Shown piece by piece: positions 42,854-52,367 of a stretch of DNA of 64,000 nucleotides (position 1 is its first letter; every line of letters starts with the position of its first letter). A program made the translations under genes and the position numbers. The DNA comes from Amphibacillus sediminis NBRC 103570 (GTDB taxonomy: Bacteria > Bacillota > Bacilli > Bacillales > Amphibacillaceae). The notes under the pieces are model-generated. The model was not told the origin of the DNA. It saw only the letters and a list, made by a program, of their open reading frames with translations, and did not search any database. The stretch is taken from NCBI RefSeq assembly GCF_001552275.1, contig NZ_BCQW01000008.1, forward strand, positions 1 through 64,000. The letters run 5' to 3'.

Positions 42854-42934
42854 AGTTTCAATACCTCCATCATATTTTTATTAGTATACGATGTTTTGTT
42901 CACATCTATACGTGAAATAATGGAGGCAATCATA

Positions 42935-43954
42935 ATGGGGAAAAGCTATCATTGGATATTTTTAATCATTGGCACAATGATTGGAGCTGGGTTTGCATCA
43001 GGAAGAGAGCTTTGGCAATTTTTTGGCCCGAAAAGTGGACTAGCTATTTTTTTATTTGTTATTTTAATGGCAATAAGCTGCTATAGTACTTTGCAGATTA
43101 GTTATCAGGAAAAAACCCATGACTATCGCCCGATCTTAGCAAAAATAGTAGGAAAAAGAATGAGCTTTTTCTATGATACTATGATTATCATTTACTTATT
43201 TTCAACAAATGTGATTATGGTCGCTGGAAGTGGAGCCACGTTTGAAGCATTAAATTTTCCTAAGTGGGTCGGTATTTTATTTATTGTTAACTTGATCTTA
43301 TGGGTGTTTAATAAAGGTGTTGATGGAATTTTAAAATTAAATAGTCTAGTCCTTCCTGTTCTTCTTATCGTCCTGTTCGGATTATTAACTTTATTTTTAG
43401 TAAAGGTTGATTTAATGCCAGAGATAGCTACAAATCAACTTAAGTGGAAGTCGGCTTTTCCCTTTACAGCATTAAACATATTGCCACTAATCTCAGTGCT
43501 TGGAGCTATAGGTGGCAGAATTAGCAGTAAAAGAGAAATTATTATAGCGAGTGTTGTAAGTGCAAGTATTCTTGGCGGGCTATCCTTTATTTATAATTAT
43601 TGCCTTGTCTTAATTTCATCAGAAATTAGTCGATATGAAATGCCGCTATTTGGTATATTAGTGCATTTTCCATATACAGTGATGATCGTCGTTACTGTTA
43701 TTCTATGGTTAGCCATTTTTACAACAGCTATTGCAGGGATGATGGGCTTGACCGTTCGCTTAAAGTCATTGTGCCCTTGGAGCCTAACTAAGCTAACCCT
43801 TATCCTACTATTATTTATTACGCCACTTGCCTTTATCGGTTTTCAAGTGTTAATACAGTATCTTTATCCCTTATATGGTATGATCAATCTCTATCTTTTA
43901 TTTTGCTTACTGGTCTATCCATTAAAAGTGTGGTACAAGCAGGATAAGAAATGA
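42935..43954 (+). CDS. YkvI-type multipass membrane protein
   Basis: The 339-residue product has about ten membrane segments and starts with a GTMIGAGFASGRELWQFF motif characteristic of the YkvI family, distantly related to the APC transporters and to spore germination B subunits. The transported substrate is unknown. GGAGG lies before the ATG at 42935; an in-frame TTG at 42896 is not convincing. yyzM follows after 30 bp. Confidence 0.8.
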   Translation: MGKSYHWIFLIIGTMIGAGFASGRELWQFFGPKSGLAIFLFVILMAISCYSTLQISYQEKTHDYRPILAKIVGKRMSFFYDTMIIIYLFSTNVIMVAGSGATFEALNFPKWVGILFIVNLILWVFNKGVDGILKLNSLVLPVLLIVLFGLLTLFLVKVDLMPEIATNQLKWKSAFPFTALNILPLISVLGAIGGRISSKREIIIASVVSASILGGLSFIYNYCLVLISSEISRYEMPLFGILVHFPYTVMIVVTVILWLAIFTTAIAGMMGLTVRLKSLCPWSLTKLTLILLLFITPLAFIGFQVLIQYLYPLYGMINLYLLFCLLVYPLKVWYKQDKK

Positions 43955-43984
43955 TAAAATGATTGTACAAAGGAGGAATACACG

Positions 43985-44176
43985 GTGAATAAGCAATATC
44001 AATTAAATGATATCGTCGAGATGAAAAAGTCACACCCTTGTGGAGAAAATAGATGGAAAATCATTAGAATGGGCATGGATATACGGATTAAATGCCAAGG
44101 CTGTGGCCACAGTGTTTTAATTCCTAGAAAAAAGTTTGAAACAAAACTCAAACGAGTACTTGAATCAGCAGAGTAA
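43985..44176 (+). CDS. yyzM: DUF951 family protein YyzM
   Basis: A 63-residue protein of the DUF951 family, with KKSHPCGENRWKIIRMGMD and a CQGCGH motif; the three cysteines suggest metal binding or RNA contact. It starts at GTG with AAAGGAGG upstream. The gene just ahead of ychF is conserved in Bacillus. Function is not established. Confidence 0.88.
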   Translation: MNKQYQLNDIVEMKKSHPCGENRWKIIRMGMDIRIKCQGCGHSVLIPRKKFETKLKRVLESAE

Positions 44177-44184
44177 TATCTAAT

Positions 44185-44200
44185 TGTTTCACGTGAAACA
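44185..44200. promoter_or_regulatory. parS site 3 (perfect)
   Basis: TGTTTCACGTGAAACA, perfect consensus, 8 bp after yyzM. Confidence 0.95.
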
Positions 44201-44327
44201 TTAATTTTAACTTCATTTAAAGGGGCGTTTGATTTTTTATCTAAAAATCAATCGATAAAAAGAAGGATTTGTTAATTTTTTTAGAAAAATAAGACCAAGC
44301 ATGGTCTAGTTATCGTTTTTTATAAAC

Positions 44328-44356
44328 TTGTTTTTTCTAGGATCGATTACTATAAT
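44328..44356 (+). promoter_or_regulatory. ychF promoter (sigma-A)
   Basis: TTGTTT (44328-44333) and a perfect TATAAT (44351-44356) are 17 nt apart, 52 bp before ychF. Confidence 0.65.
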
Positions 44357-44408
44357 GATTAAGGGAATAACGTTCAGATGAGCGGCTTATTTAAGGAGTG
44401 GAAGTTTA

Positions 44409-45509
44409 ATGGCATTAACAGCAGGGATTGTCGGCTTACCGAATGTAGGGAAATCGACATTATTTAACGCAATTACACAAGCAGGGGCAGAGTCGGCAAA
44501 CTACCCTTTCTGTACAATTGATCCAAACGTTGGCATCGTTGAAGTACCTGATCAACGTTTAAATCGATTAACAGAGCTTGTTAAACCAAAAAAAACCGTA
44601 CCAACAGCATTTGAGTTTACTGATATTGCTGGTATTGTCAAAGGCGCTAGTAAGGGTGAAGGATTGGGAAACCAATTCTTATCACATATTAGACAAGTGG
44701 ACGCTATTTGTCATGTTGTACGTTGCTTTCAAGATGATAATATTACACATGTAGCTGGAACGGTTGATCCAATATCTGATATTGAAACGATAAATTTAGA
44801 ATTGATTTTAGCAGATTTAGAAACTGTTACAAAACGGCTACCAAGAGTGGAAAAATTAGCTCGTCAGAAGGATAAAGAAGCGCTGATTGAATTTGAAATT
44901 CTAACAAAATTAAAAGAGGCGTTTGAGCAGGAGAAGCCAGCAAGGTCTATCTCATTTACAGATGAACAATTCAAAATTGTAAAAGGGCTACATCTATTAA
45001 CACAGAAACCTGTGCTATATGTAGCAAATGTTGGAGAAGATGAATTACTAGATGCAGATCAAAATCCTTATATAAATAAGGTGCGTGAATTTGCAAGTAA
45101 TGAGCAAGCAGAAGTGATTGTAATTAGTGCTAAGGTAGAATCTGAAATTGCTGAGCTTGATGGGGAAGAAAAGACCATGTTTCTAGAGGAGTTAGGTATC
45201 CCCGAATCTGGTTTAGACCAATTAATTAAAGCTACTTATCAATTATTAGGCTTAGCGACTTACTTTACAGCCGGGGAACAAGAAGTGCGTGCTTGGACAT
45301 TTCGTAAAGGCATTAAGGCACCCCAGGCAGCAGGTATCATTCATACCGATTTTGAACGGGGCTTTATTCGTGCGGAGACCGTTTCTTATGTGGATTTAGT
45401 GGAAGCAGGTTCAATGTCTGTAGCGAGAGAGCGTGGTAAGGTTCGTTTAGAAGGTAAAGATTATGTCGTGAAGGATGGCGATGTTATTCATTTCCGCTTC
45501 AATGTCTAG
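44409..45509 (+). CDS. ychF: Redox-regulated ATPase YchF (Obg family)
   Basis: YchF is an OLA1-type P-loop ATPase associated with ribosomes and stress responses. The 366-residue product has GLPNVGKST (8-16), the DIAGIVKGAS switch and the C-terminal TGS domain with GDVIHFRFNV at the end. AAGGAG precedes the ATG. It precedes the rpsF operon, as in B. subtilis. Confidence 0.96.
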   Translation: MALTAGIVGLPNVGKSTLFNAITQAGAESANYPFCTIDPNVGIVEVPDQRLNRLTELVKPKKTVPTAFEFTDIAGIVKGASKGEGLGNQFLSHIRQVDAICHVVRCFQDDNITHVAGTVDPISDIETINLELILADLETVTKRLPRVEKLARQKDKEALIEFEILTKLKEAFEQEKPARSISFTDEQFKIVKGLHLLTQKPVLYVANVGEDELLDADQNPYINKVREFASNEQAEVIVISAKVESEIAELDGEEKTMFLEELGIPESGLDQLIKATYQLLGLATYFTAGEQEVRAWTFRKGIKAPQAAGIIHTDFERGFIRAETVSYVDLVEAGSMSVARERGKVRLEGKDYVVKDGDVIHFRFNV

Positions 45510-45556
45510 CATAGTTTTAATGTTAGAGATAGGCAGAAGTGAAATGTGATTATAGC

Positions 45557-45585
45557 TTGCTAATTGATACTATGTTTGGTATAAT
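45557..45585 (+). promoter_or_regulatory. rpsF operon promoter (sigma-A)
   Basis: TTGCTA (45557-45562) and perfect TATAAT (45580-45585) are 17 nt apart. Confidence 0.65.
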
Positions 45586-45594
45586 AACTGATTG

Positions 45595-45658
45595 TGAGTA
45601 ATGATATATTTATTACTCCTTGCTCTTTGTAATCACAAAGGGCCGCTAAGACCAAAAG
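45595..45658 (+). promoter_or_regulatory. S6:S18 leader RNA of the rpsF operon (probable)
   Basis: The leader has a hairpin CTTTGT-AATC-ACAAAG directly followed by GGCCGCTAAGACC. A CCG trinucleotide beside such a hairpin is the key feature of the S6:S18 autoregulatory RNA found before rpsF in many bacteria. The match is by eye only. Confidence 0.6.
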
Positions 45659-45671
45659 GAGGTGCAAACGA

Positions 45672-45962
45672 ATGAGAAATTACGAAATTATGTATATCAT
45701 TCGCCCGAATATTGAGGATGAGGCCAAAACAGCTGTTATTGAGCGTTTTAATTCAATCCTTACTGAGAATGGAGCGGAGGATATTAAAGTTGATGAGAAA
45801 GGCAAGAAACGCCTTGCTTATGAAATTAATGATTTCCGTGATGGTTACTATGTCGTACTTAACTTTAAAGGCGATGAAAAAGCTATCAATGAATTTGACC
45901 GCTTAGCCAAGTTTTCTGATGATATTATTCGTCACATCGCTATTCGTGAAGACGATCAATAA
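45672..45962 (+). CDS. rpsF: 30S ribosomal protein S6
   Basis: S6 binds the 16S rRNA platform together with S18. The 96-residue product starts [12 protein letters not shown] and has the conserved [18 protein letters not shown] segment and RHIAIRED end. AAAAGGAGG precedes the ATG. It is first in the rpsF-ssb-rpsR operon. Confidence 0.97.
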   Translation: MRNYEIMYIIRPNIEDEAKTAVIERFNSILTENGAEDIKVDEKGKKRLAYEINDFRDGYYVVLNFKGDEKAINEFDRLAKFSDDIIRHIAIREDDQ

Positions 45963-45974
45963 GGAGGGGTTCTC

Positions 45975-46717
<743 letters not shown>

Positions 46718-46725
46718 TCTATTTT

Positions 46726-46788
46726 AAAAAAACCTATTTAACGTAATAGACTACTCTAGTCAAATTACCGTTAAATAGGTTTTTTAAT
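46726..46788 (+). terminator. terminator of the rpsF operon
   Basis: AACCTATTTAACG (46731-46743) and CGTTAAATAGGTT (46769-46781) form a 13-bp stem followed by TTTTAA. Confidence 0.8.
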
Positions 46789-47327
46789 GTTCAAGTTATT
46801 AGAGGCAAAATTTATTGGTTAGGGGAGGTCCAGCACAAAGACGCTAGCTGTAAAGGTATATCATTTTCATTCTTACCTTACTCACTAAGACAAAAAAGTG
46901 ACAAAGTAGCTGTAATTGGAAAATGAAGAACCTGCTAGATATCACAAGAGGATTAGGGTCAAAGCTGAAGTTTCTTATAACTCCAAGGTCTTGTAGTAAC
47001 CTAGGCTCCACTTCCAACGTGTTTTGGATAAAGGCTTTTATTGTAATTTTCTTGCTGTTGCTAAATTCAACGGTTAAGTTCGTTGTATGATTTATAGTTT
47101 CGTTTTAACATGACACCTCGATTTACTTGCACCTCTTTCGGTTAATTTTGATCACATCCTTACATCTAGATAAACTGACAAACTATTTTTTCTAGTCAAA
47201 ACGTTTAGCTTGCTAGAGAAAAAAGATATAGAGTATCATAGAGACGTATAGAAAGGAGCGATGCTTTTGGTTATGTCATTACATAGAATTTAATACTAAG
47301 CCAATCTAAATCGAAAGGAAGGATAAG
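46789..47327. other. 539-bp gene-free stretch before rnfC
   Basis: No confident gene is seen. On the minus strand a reading frame of about 85 codons is open across about 46855-47110, but it has no ATG near its start and no ribosome site; it could be a decayed gene. The last 100 bp carry AGAAAGGAGCG and GGAAGGATAAG ahead of rnfC. Confidence 0.4.
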
Positions 47328-48650
47328 ATGAAAAAATTATTTCATTTAATGCGAAAGAGGCAAGGGGCCTACACAGAGGACCGTAAAGAGAGGACCGAAC
47401 ACCGCCCCGTCGAAGAAGCACCCGTACCTGAATACCTCATATTCCCACTATCAATGCACATTGGTGCACCAACAAAACCAATTGTTTCTATTGGTGATCA
47501 TGTCAAAGTAGGCACTTTATTGGCTGAAAAAGATGGTATGATCTCTGCAAATATTTATTCATCTGTTTCAGGAGAAGTTGTTGATATAACGAATCATCCA
47601 ACTCTTAATGGGGATTCGCCTTGTATTATTGTCAAAAATGACTATAAAGATGAAAGCGCAGAACCTTTATTTGACCCCTCAATAGAATTAGATCCGACAA
47701 AGAAGCTTCAGTTAATTGAACAAGCAGGAATAGTTGGAATGGGAGGTGCAACGTTTCCTACATCCGTAAAGCTTTCACCACCACCTAATAAGACGATTGA
47801 TACTTTAATTATAAACGGTGCAGAATGTGAATCCTATTCGACTGCTGATCATCGCTTAATGGTAGAGTACGCAGAGGAACTTGTAGAAGGTGTTCGCATT
47901 CTAATGGAGGTATTGTCTGTTAATAAGGCGTATATAGCATTGGAAACAAACGTGCACGAAAGTGTGGCGATTATGCAAGCAGCCATTCAAGATCACGATA
48001 CTATTGAGATAAAAGAATTGGAAACGATTTATCCACAGGGATCAGAAAAAAATTTAATTCAAAAGTTAACTGGAAGAGAAGTCCCACCAGGTGGATTGCC
48101 AGCTGATGTGCATACGGTTGTAACGAATGTTGCCACAACCTATGCGGTTTATGAAGCTGTTAAATTAGGACGTCCGTTAACTAAACGTATTACTACTGTT
48201 TCAGGCGAACCTATTAAAGAGCCGAAAAACTTTTGGGTTCGGATTGGAACACCGATTAATACGTTAATTGAGGCCTGTGACGGATTTCGATCCAGTCCAG
48301 GTAAAATGATTCATGGTGGTCCGATGATGGGGAAGCCATTAACCTCAGGTCGTGTTCCAATCACAAAAGGATCCTCTGTCATTACCTTCCTAGCTAAGGA
48401 GGAGGCTAGCCGTTCTGAAAGAACTCCTTGTATTAAATGTGCTGAGTGTCTCCATGTTTGTCCAGTTAGCTTACAACCGATTCTCATCAGTAATGCTTAT
48501 GAAGATGGAGATTTAGACCAAGCTGAACAGCTTGGTGCATTAGATTGTATTGATTGTGGTAACTGTTCCTATATATGTCCAGCCAAAATTCCATTATTGG
48601 ATAATATTCGAGCAGCAAAACAGGCAATCAAAGCACAGAAGGAGGACTAA
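47328..48650 (+). CDS. rnfC: Electron transport complex subunit RnfC
   Basis: RnfC is the peripheral NADH- and FMN-binding subunit of the Rnf complex, which couples ferredoxin:NAD+ electron transfer to ion pumping. The 440-residue product has the family segments GMGGATFPTSVKL (137-149), INGAECESY (162-170, where the usual Pro after CE is Ser), the SLBB-like region, and two 4Fe-4S motifs: cysteines 368/371/374/378 and 407/410/413/417. It looks intact. AAGGAAGG lies before the ATG. rnfD follows after 3 bp, but no other rnf gene is nearby. Confidence 0.9.
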   Translation: MKKLFHLMRKRQGAYTEDRKERTEHRPVEEAPVPEYLIFPLSMHIGAPTKPIVSIGDHVKVGTLLAEKDGMISANIYSSVSGEVVDITNHPTLNGDSPCIIVKNDYKDESAEPLFDPSIELDPTKKLQLIEQAGIVGMGGATFPTSVKLSPPPNKTIDTLIINGAECESYSTADHRLMVEYAEELVEGVRILMEVLSVNKAYIALETNVHESVAIMQAAIQDHDTIEIKELETIYPQGSEKNLIQKLTGREVPPGGLPADVHTVVTNVATTYAVYEAVKLGRPLTKRITTVSGEPIKEPKNFWVRIGTPINTLIEACDGFRSSPGKMIHGGPMMGKPLTSGRVPITKGSSVITFLAKEEASRSERTPCIKCAECLHVCPVSLQPILISNAYEDGDLDQAEQLGALDCIDCGNCSYICPAKIPLLDNIRAAKQAIKAQKED

Positions 48651-48653
48651 CCC

Positions 48654-49652
48654 ATGAATGGAACGATTTCTTTAAATGAAGGCCGCTTAAATAAAACCCC
48701 ATCACCTCATTTGTATTCTAGACGAAGCTCTGGGTGGATTATGCAACAAGTTATCATTGCCTTACTCTTCCCAACCATTGCAGCTACTTATTTTTTTGGT
48801 TGGCGTGTGTTATTAATGGTAGCAGTTGGGATGATTAGTTCAATTGGCTTTGAGTTCCTTTATCAAAAATGGCGTGGGTTGGATATTACGATTCACGATT
48901 ATAGTGCAGCGGTAACAGGCATGTTAATTGGTTTAAGCTTACCGGTAACTGCCCCAATGTGGAGCATTGTTTTAGGTAGTGCTTTTGCCATTCTTCTAGT
49001 CAAGCAGCTTCCAGGTGGTATTGGCCGTAACGCCTTTAATCCAGCCGTTGCAGCAAGAGTCATGCTGAAGATATTTTTCTCACCATGGATTACGAATTGG
49101 GTAACACCTGAACCAGATGTTGTGGCGACTGCTACTCCACTTGAGTATATTGGAAACTTTTCACGTTCGGTCCCTGCTGAAGTTCCAGGGCTATGGGATT
49201 TATTTCTTGGAGTAGGTCTTGGGGGGAATGTTGGTGAAACATCCAAATTAGCGATCTTAATCGGATTTGTTTACTTAGTTGTAAGAGGGATTATTGACTA
49301 TAAAGTTCCGATCATCTTTGTTTTAACAACCGCTACTCTCGCTTCTTTATATGGTGACTTTAGTTTTACCTATTATATGACCCATGTTTTAAGCGGTACA
49401 TTACTTTTTGGTGCTGTTTACATGGTAACAGATTATAGCTCAGGAGCCCTTACTCCTGATGGGAAAATTGTTTTTGCTATTGGGTGTGGTGTACTAACCA
49501 TGCTACTTAGGATTGTATTTGATTTCCCTGGAGGAATTGGAATTGCTATCTTAATCATGAATGGACTTGCACCATTGATTGATAAATACCTTGCTCCACG
49601 AATATATGGGCATAAGAAAAGACCGACTAGAGAGAATGTGAAGATAAGTTAG
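48654..49652 (+). CDS. rnfD: Electron transport complex subunit RnfD
   Basis: RnfD is an integral membrane subunit with a covalently bound FMN. The 332-residue product has about nine membrane segments, the conserved GGIGRNAFNPAVAARVML stretch (121-138) and a likely flavinylation site DVVATAT at 155-161, with Thr161 the predicted acceptor. The C-terminal FPGGIGIAILIMNGLAPLID is complete, so the gene is not truncated. It overlaps nothing downstream: 24 bp after its stop a repeat copy begins, and a terminator follows. The usual rnfG-E-A-B genes are absent here. Confidence 0.9.
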   Translation: MNGTISLNEGRLNKTPSPHLYSRRSSGWIMQQVIIALLFPTIAATYFFGWRVLLMVAVGMISSIGFEFLYQKWRGLDITIHDYSAAVTGMLIGLSLPVTAPMWSIVLGSAFAILLVKQLPGGIGRNAFNPAVAARVMLKIFFSPWITNWVTPEPDVVATATPLEYIGNFSRSVPAEVPGLWDLFLGVGLGGNVGETSKLAILIGFVYLVVRGIIDYKVPIIFVLTTATLASLYGDFSFTYYMTHVLSGTLLFGAVYMVTDYSSGALTPDGKIVFAIGCGVLTMLLRIVFDFPGGIGIAILIMNGLAPLIDKYLAPRIYGHKKRPTRENVKIS

Positions 49653-49675
49653 CATTATAAAAATCAATCGAGGAT

Positions 49676-49769
49676 ATTAACTTCTCCCAATTCTATAGGT
49701 GGTGAGATGAATGCCTCTTTGTCTTCCATTCAGTTACGAGGTTCAACCCCTGGCTGTATCGAGTTAAAG
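49676..49769 (-). repeat. modular intergenic repeat, copy B4 (module B, reversed and degenerate)
   Basis: The copy runs from ATTAACTTCTCCC to CGAGTTAAAG and shares GGTGAGATGAATGCC and GTCTTCCATTCAG with other B copies in reverse. It lies directly downstream of rnfD. Confidence 0.75.
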
Positions 49770-49781
49770 ATAATAAAAGAT

Positions 49782-49831
49782 AAGGAAGCGGTGTTGTTGC
49801 CTGTTCTCAGAACTAACACCGCTTCCTTTAC
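49782..49831 (+). terminator. terminator after rnfCD
   Basis: AAGGAAGCGGTGTT (49782-49795) and AACACCGCTTCCTT (49815-49828) form a perfect 14-bp stem; the tail TACT is weak, but the symmetry would serve either strand. Confidence 0.65.
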
Positions 49832-49929
49832 TAGTTATCATAATATATTCGATCGATAAGATATTTTGTGTTGTAAAATGATCGTCTGATGATGTGTGAA
49901 CAGCCACCTTAAATGAATGAAAAAGATAG

Positions 49930-49957
49930 TTGACTTTTGCCAAAATCATGCTATGAT
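49930..49957 (+). promoter_or_regulatory. serA promoter (sigma-A)
   Basis: TTGACT (49930-49935) and TATGAT (49952-49957) are 16 nt apart, just before the T-box leader. Confidence 0.6.
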
Positions 49958-49984
49958 AAATAAAAATTCAAAATTTTTAGTCAT

Positions 49985-50246
49985 ATTAAAAACGATGAAG
50001 AAGATAGGTTTATTGTTTTTTGGAGCTTTAGAGAGCTGGTGGTTGGTGTAAACCAGTGCTTCAGTCAATAAATAGCACTTCTGAGTATTCGAATTGAACA
50101 TCAAGTAGGTTCGAACGGTGATGTACGTTACACATAACCAATGAAGGCTATTCATGATATGAATAGTAAAATCAGGGTGGTACCGCGGAGGTTTTTAGAC
50201 TTTTCGCCCCTTACAGTTATTGTAGTGGGCGGAAAGTTTTTTTTAT
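49985..50246 (+). promoter_or_regulatory. Serine T-box riboswitch of serA
   Basis: The T-box AGGGTGGTACCGCGG lies at 50174-50188. A terminator follows: ACTTTTCGCCC pairs with GGGCGGAAAGT, then TTTTTTT. Stem I has AGAGAGCTGGTGGTTGGTG. AAT-AGC-A-CTTCTGAG gives a probable specifier codon AGC (50074-50076), a serine codon, which fits serA. Confidence 0.93.
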
Positions 50247-50289
50247 TTCTGTCTAGGAAATGATAAATTTTTCGGAAGTGGATAACATG

Positions 50290-50461
50290 TAGGCAACCTG
50301 TTTAGCGACGTCCAGTTTCGAGTGCCAAAAACTAGGCGACTTCACGAATCGTCCTACGATAAGTCATCATCGGTTCGCAAGCTCACCGTGATTCCTTTAT
50401 CTCAGTTGATTCGCTCCAGTCGCTACGTTTTTAAGCGGGCGCTCTGCGCTTTTGTTCTTTC
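50290..50461 (+). repeat. structured intergenic element between the serA T-box and serA
   Basis: Unlike the modular repeat family. Outer arms TAGCGACGTCCAG and CTCCAGTCGCTA can pair (about 50306-50435), and an inner GAATC/GATTC pair encloses CCTACGATAAGTCATCATCG. It ends with GGGCGCTCTGCGCTTTTGTTC. I recall related intergenic sequences from other Bacillaceae, but only a search could prove it. Confidence 0.55.
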
Positions 50462-50605
50462 GAGTTAGGTTATTTAGTTTTCAGATTTTAAAAAACCTAA
50501 GACTAAGGAAATAGAAGGCTGGCGAAAAGACAATAAGGCTTAAATCAAAACATATCTGAATTCGGCTATGTTGGTGTAAAAAAATAAAACAGGAGGAATG
50601 AACTT

Positions 50606-52192
50606 ATGACGTATCGTGTATTAATTAGTGATCCATTGAGTGAGGATGGTATTTTTCCATTAAGGGAAGCAAAACAGATCGAGGTTGAGATGATTACAGA
50701 CTTATCACCAGAACAGTTAGTTGAAAAGATCGCTGATTATGATGCATTACTTGTTAGGAGTCAGACCAAGGTCACACGTGAAATTATTGCAGCAGGACGT
50801 AAGCTTAAAATTATAGGACGTGCAGGTGTAGGTGTTGATAATATTGATTTAGAGGCAGCAACAGAGCATGGGGTAATTGTTGTAAATGCCCCTGATGGTA
50901 ACACTAACTCAGCAGCTGAGCACACGATCGCAATGCTAATGGCATTAGCTAGAAAAATTCCCCAGGCTTATTATGCATTAAAGCAACAAAAATGGGATCG
51001 AAAAAGCCATGTTGGGGTTGAACTAAAGGGGAAAACATTAGGAGTTGTGGGATTAGGCCGAATTGGTCGAGAGGTTGCATTACGAGCCAAAGGACAACGG
51101 ATGAAGGTGATCGCTTTTGATCCATTTTTAACGACTGAAAAGGCAGATCAGCTCGGTATCATTAAAGGATCTATCGATCAGGTTATCGAAGTGGCTGATT
51201 TTCTAACTCTCCATACTCCGTTATTAAAAGAAACTAAACATTTAATTGATGCCACTGCGATCGCCAAAATGAAGCCAGGTGTTCAAATTATCAATTGTGC
51301 CCGTGGTGGAATCATTGATGAAGAAGCATTGTACCAAGCAATAAAATTAGGGAAAGTAGCTGGTGCTGCTCTAGATGTATTTGAACAGGAACCAGCGACC
51401 AACCATAAGCTCTTGGAGCTCCCAGAGGTGATCGCAACGCCTCATTTAGGCGCAAGTACAGTAGAGGCCCAAGAGAGTGTGGCCATTGATGTCAGTCATG
51501 ATGTTGTTCGTCTCTTAACGGGAGATTTAGTTAGAAATCCTGTCAACTTACCGTCTGTTCCGAAAGATGTTATGAAAAAAATAGAGCCATACTTTTACTT
51601 GGCAGAAAAGATTGGTATGATACTCTCACATTTAACAACAGAGGTCATTGAAGAAATTAACCTTTCCTATTCAGGTGAATTACATGATGTTGAAGTCGGC
51701 CCACTGACTCGAAATGCGATAAAGGGGCTACTAAAGTGTCACTTTGGTGATCATATCAATGATGTGAATGCAGCCTATTTAGCTGAGCAACAAGGACTCG
51801 TTATTAACGAGCTTATTACCAGTCATGCAGAAGGTTTTGTGAATTTAATTAAAGCAGAAATTAAAACTAAATCAGGGTCAAAGGTAGTGGCGGGAACGCT
51901 ACTAAGGGGTATTGGACCACGTATCGTTCAAGTTGAAAGCTATAATGTAGACCTAGTACCAGAAGGTCATATTATCTTTATTCGTCACACTGACCAGCCC
52001 GGAGTTATTGGTAAGGTCGGTAGCATGTTAGCAGAGAATCATATTAATATTGCCACGATGCAAGTAGGTAGATCTAATATTGGTGGGGCAGCAATTATGC
52101 TAATAACGGTTGATGTGGCAGTTACGGATCAAGACTTAACGGGTTTGACCGATGTCGAAGAGATTTTAGAAGTAGTGGCCCTTGAACTTTAG
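50606..52192 (+). CDS. serA: D-3-phosphoglycerate dehydrogenase
   Basis: SerA makes the first step of serine synthesis from 3-phosphoglycerate. The 528-residue product is of the long type: substrate and NAD domain with GLGRIG near residue 149 and HTPLLKET, an intervening domain, and a C-terminal ACT domain ([17 protein letters not shown]) that usually senses serine. AGGAGG precedes the ATG. Its transcription is under the serine T-box 360 bp upstream. Confidence 0.96.
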   Translation: MTYRVLISDPLSEDGIFPLREAKQIEVEMITDLSPEQLVEKIADYDALLVRSQTKVTREIIAAGRKLKIIGRAGVGVDNIDLEAATEHGVIVVNAPDGNTNSAAEHTIAMLMALARKIPQAYYALKQQKWDRKSHVGVELKGKTLGVVGLGRIGREVALRAKGQRMKVIAFDPFLTTEKADQLGIIKGSIDQVIEVADFLTLHTPLLKETKHLIDATAIAKMKPGVQIINCARGGIIDEEALYQAIKLGKVAGAALDVFEQEPATNHKLLELPEVIATPHLGASTVEAQESVAIDVSHDVVRLLTGDLVRNPVNLPSVPKDVMKKIEPYFYLAEKIGMILSHLTTEVIEEINLSYSGELHDVEVGPLTRNAIKGLLKCHFGDHINDVNAAYLAEQQGLVINELITSHAEGFVNLIKAEIKTKSGSKVVAGTLLRGIGPRIVQVESYNVDLVPEGHIIFIRHTDQPGVIGKVGSMLAENHINIATMQVGRSNIGGAAIMLITVDVAVTDQDLTGLTDVEEILEVVALEL

Positions 52193-52283
52193 CATAGGTA
52201 GCAAGACCATAAGAAGAGTGAACGCTAGGATCGAAAGGTAGGAGCAAAAGATCAGGGTCTGACCCTTAGGAGTCTCACAGTCT

Positions 52284-52326
52284 AAAAAACGTCGATATGG
52301 TGATAAACCACTTCGACGTTTTTTGA
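52284..52326. terminator. bidirectional terminator between serA and the MATE gene
   Basis: AAAAAACGTCGA and TCGACGTTTTTT-type arms (52284-52325) surround a GGTGATAAACC inner hairpin, with A and T runs on both sides. The two genes converge here. Confidence 0.75.
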
Positions 52327-52367
52327 TCAATAAATCCATCTTATTATCCTATGGGTAAAGAGCTTCT

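Noticed and set aside
49946-50155. Minus-strand frame of 69 codons before serA
   Set aside because: It is antisense to the serA T-box leader.
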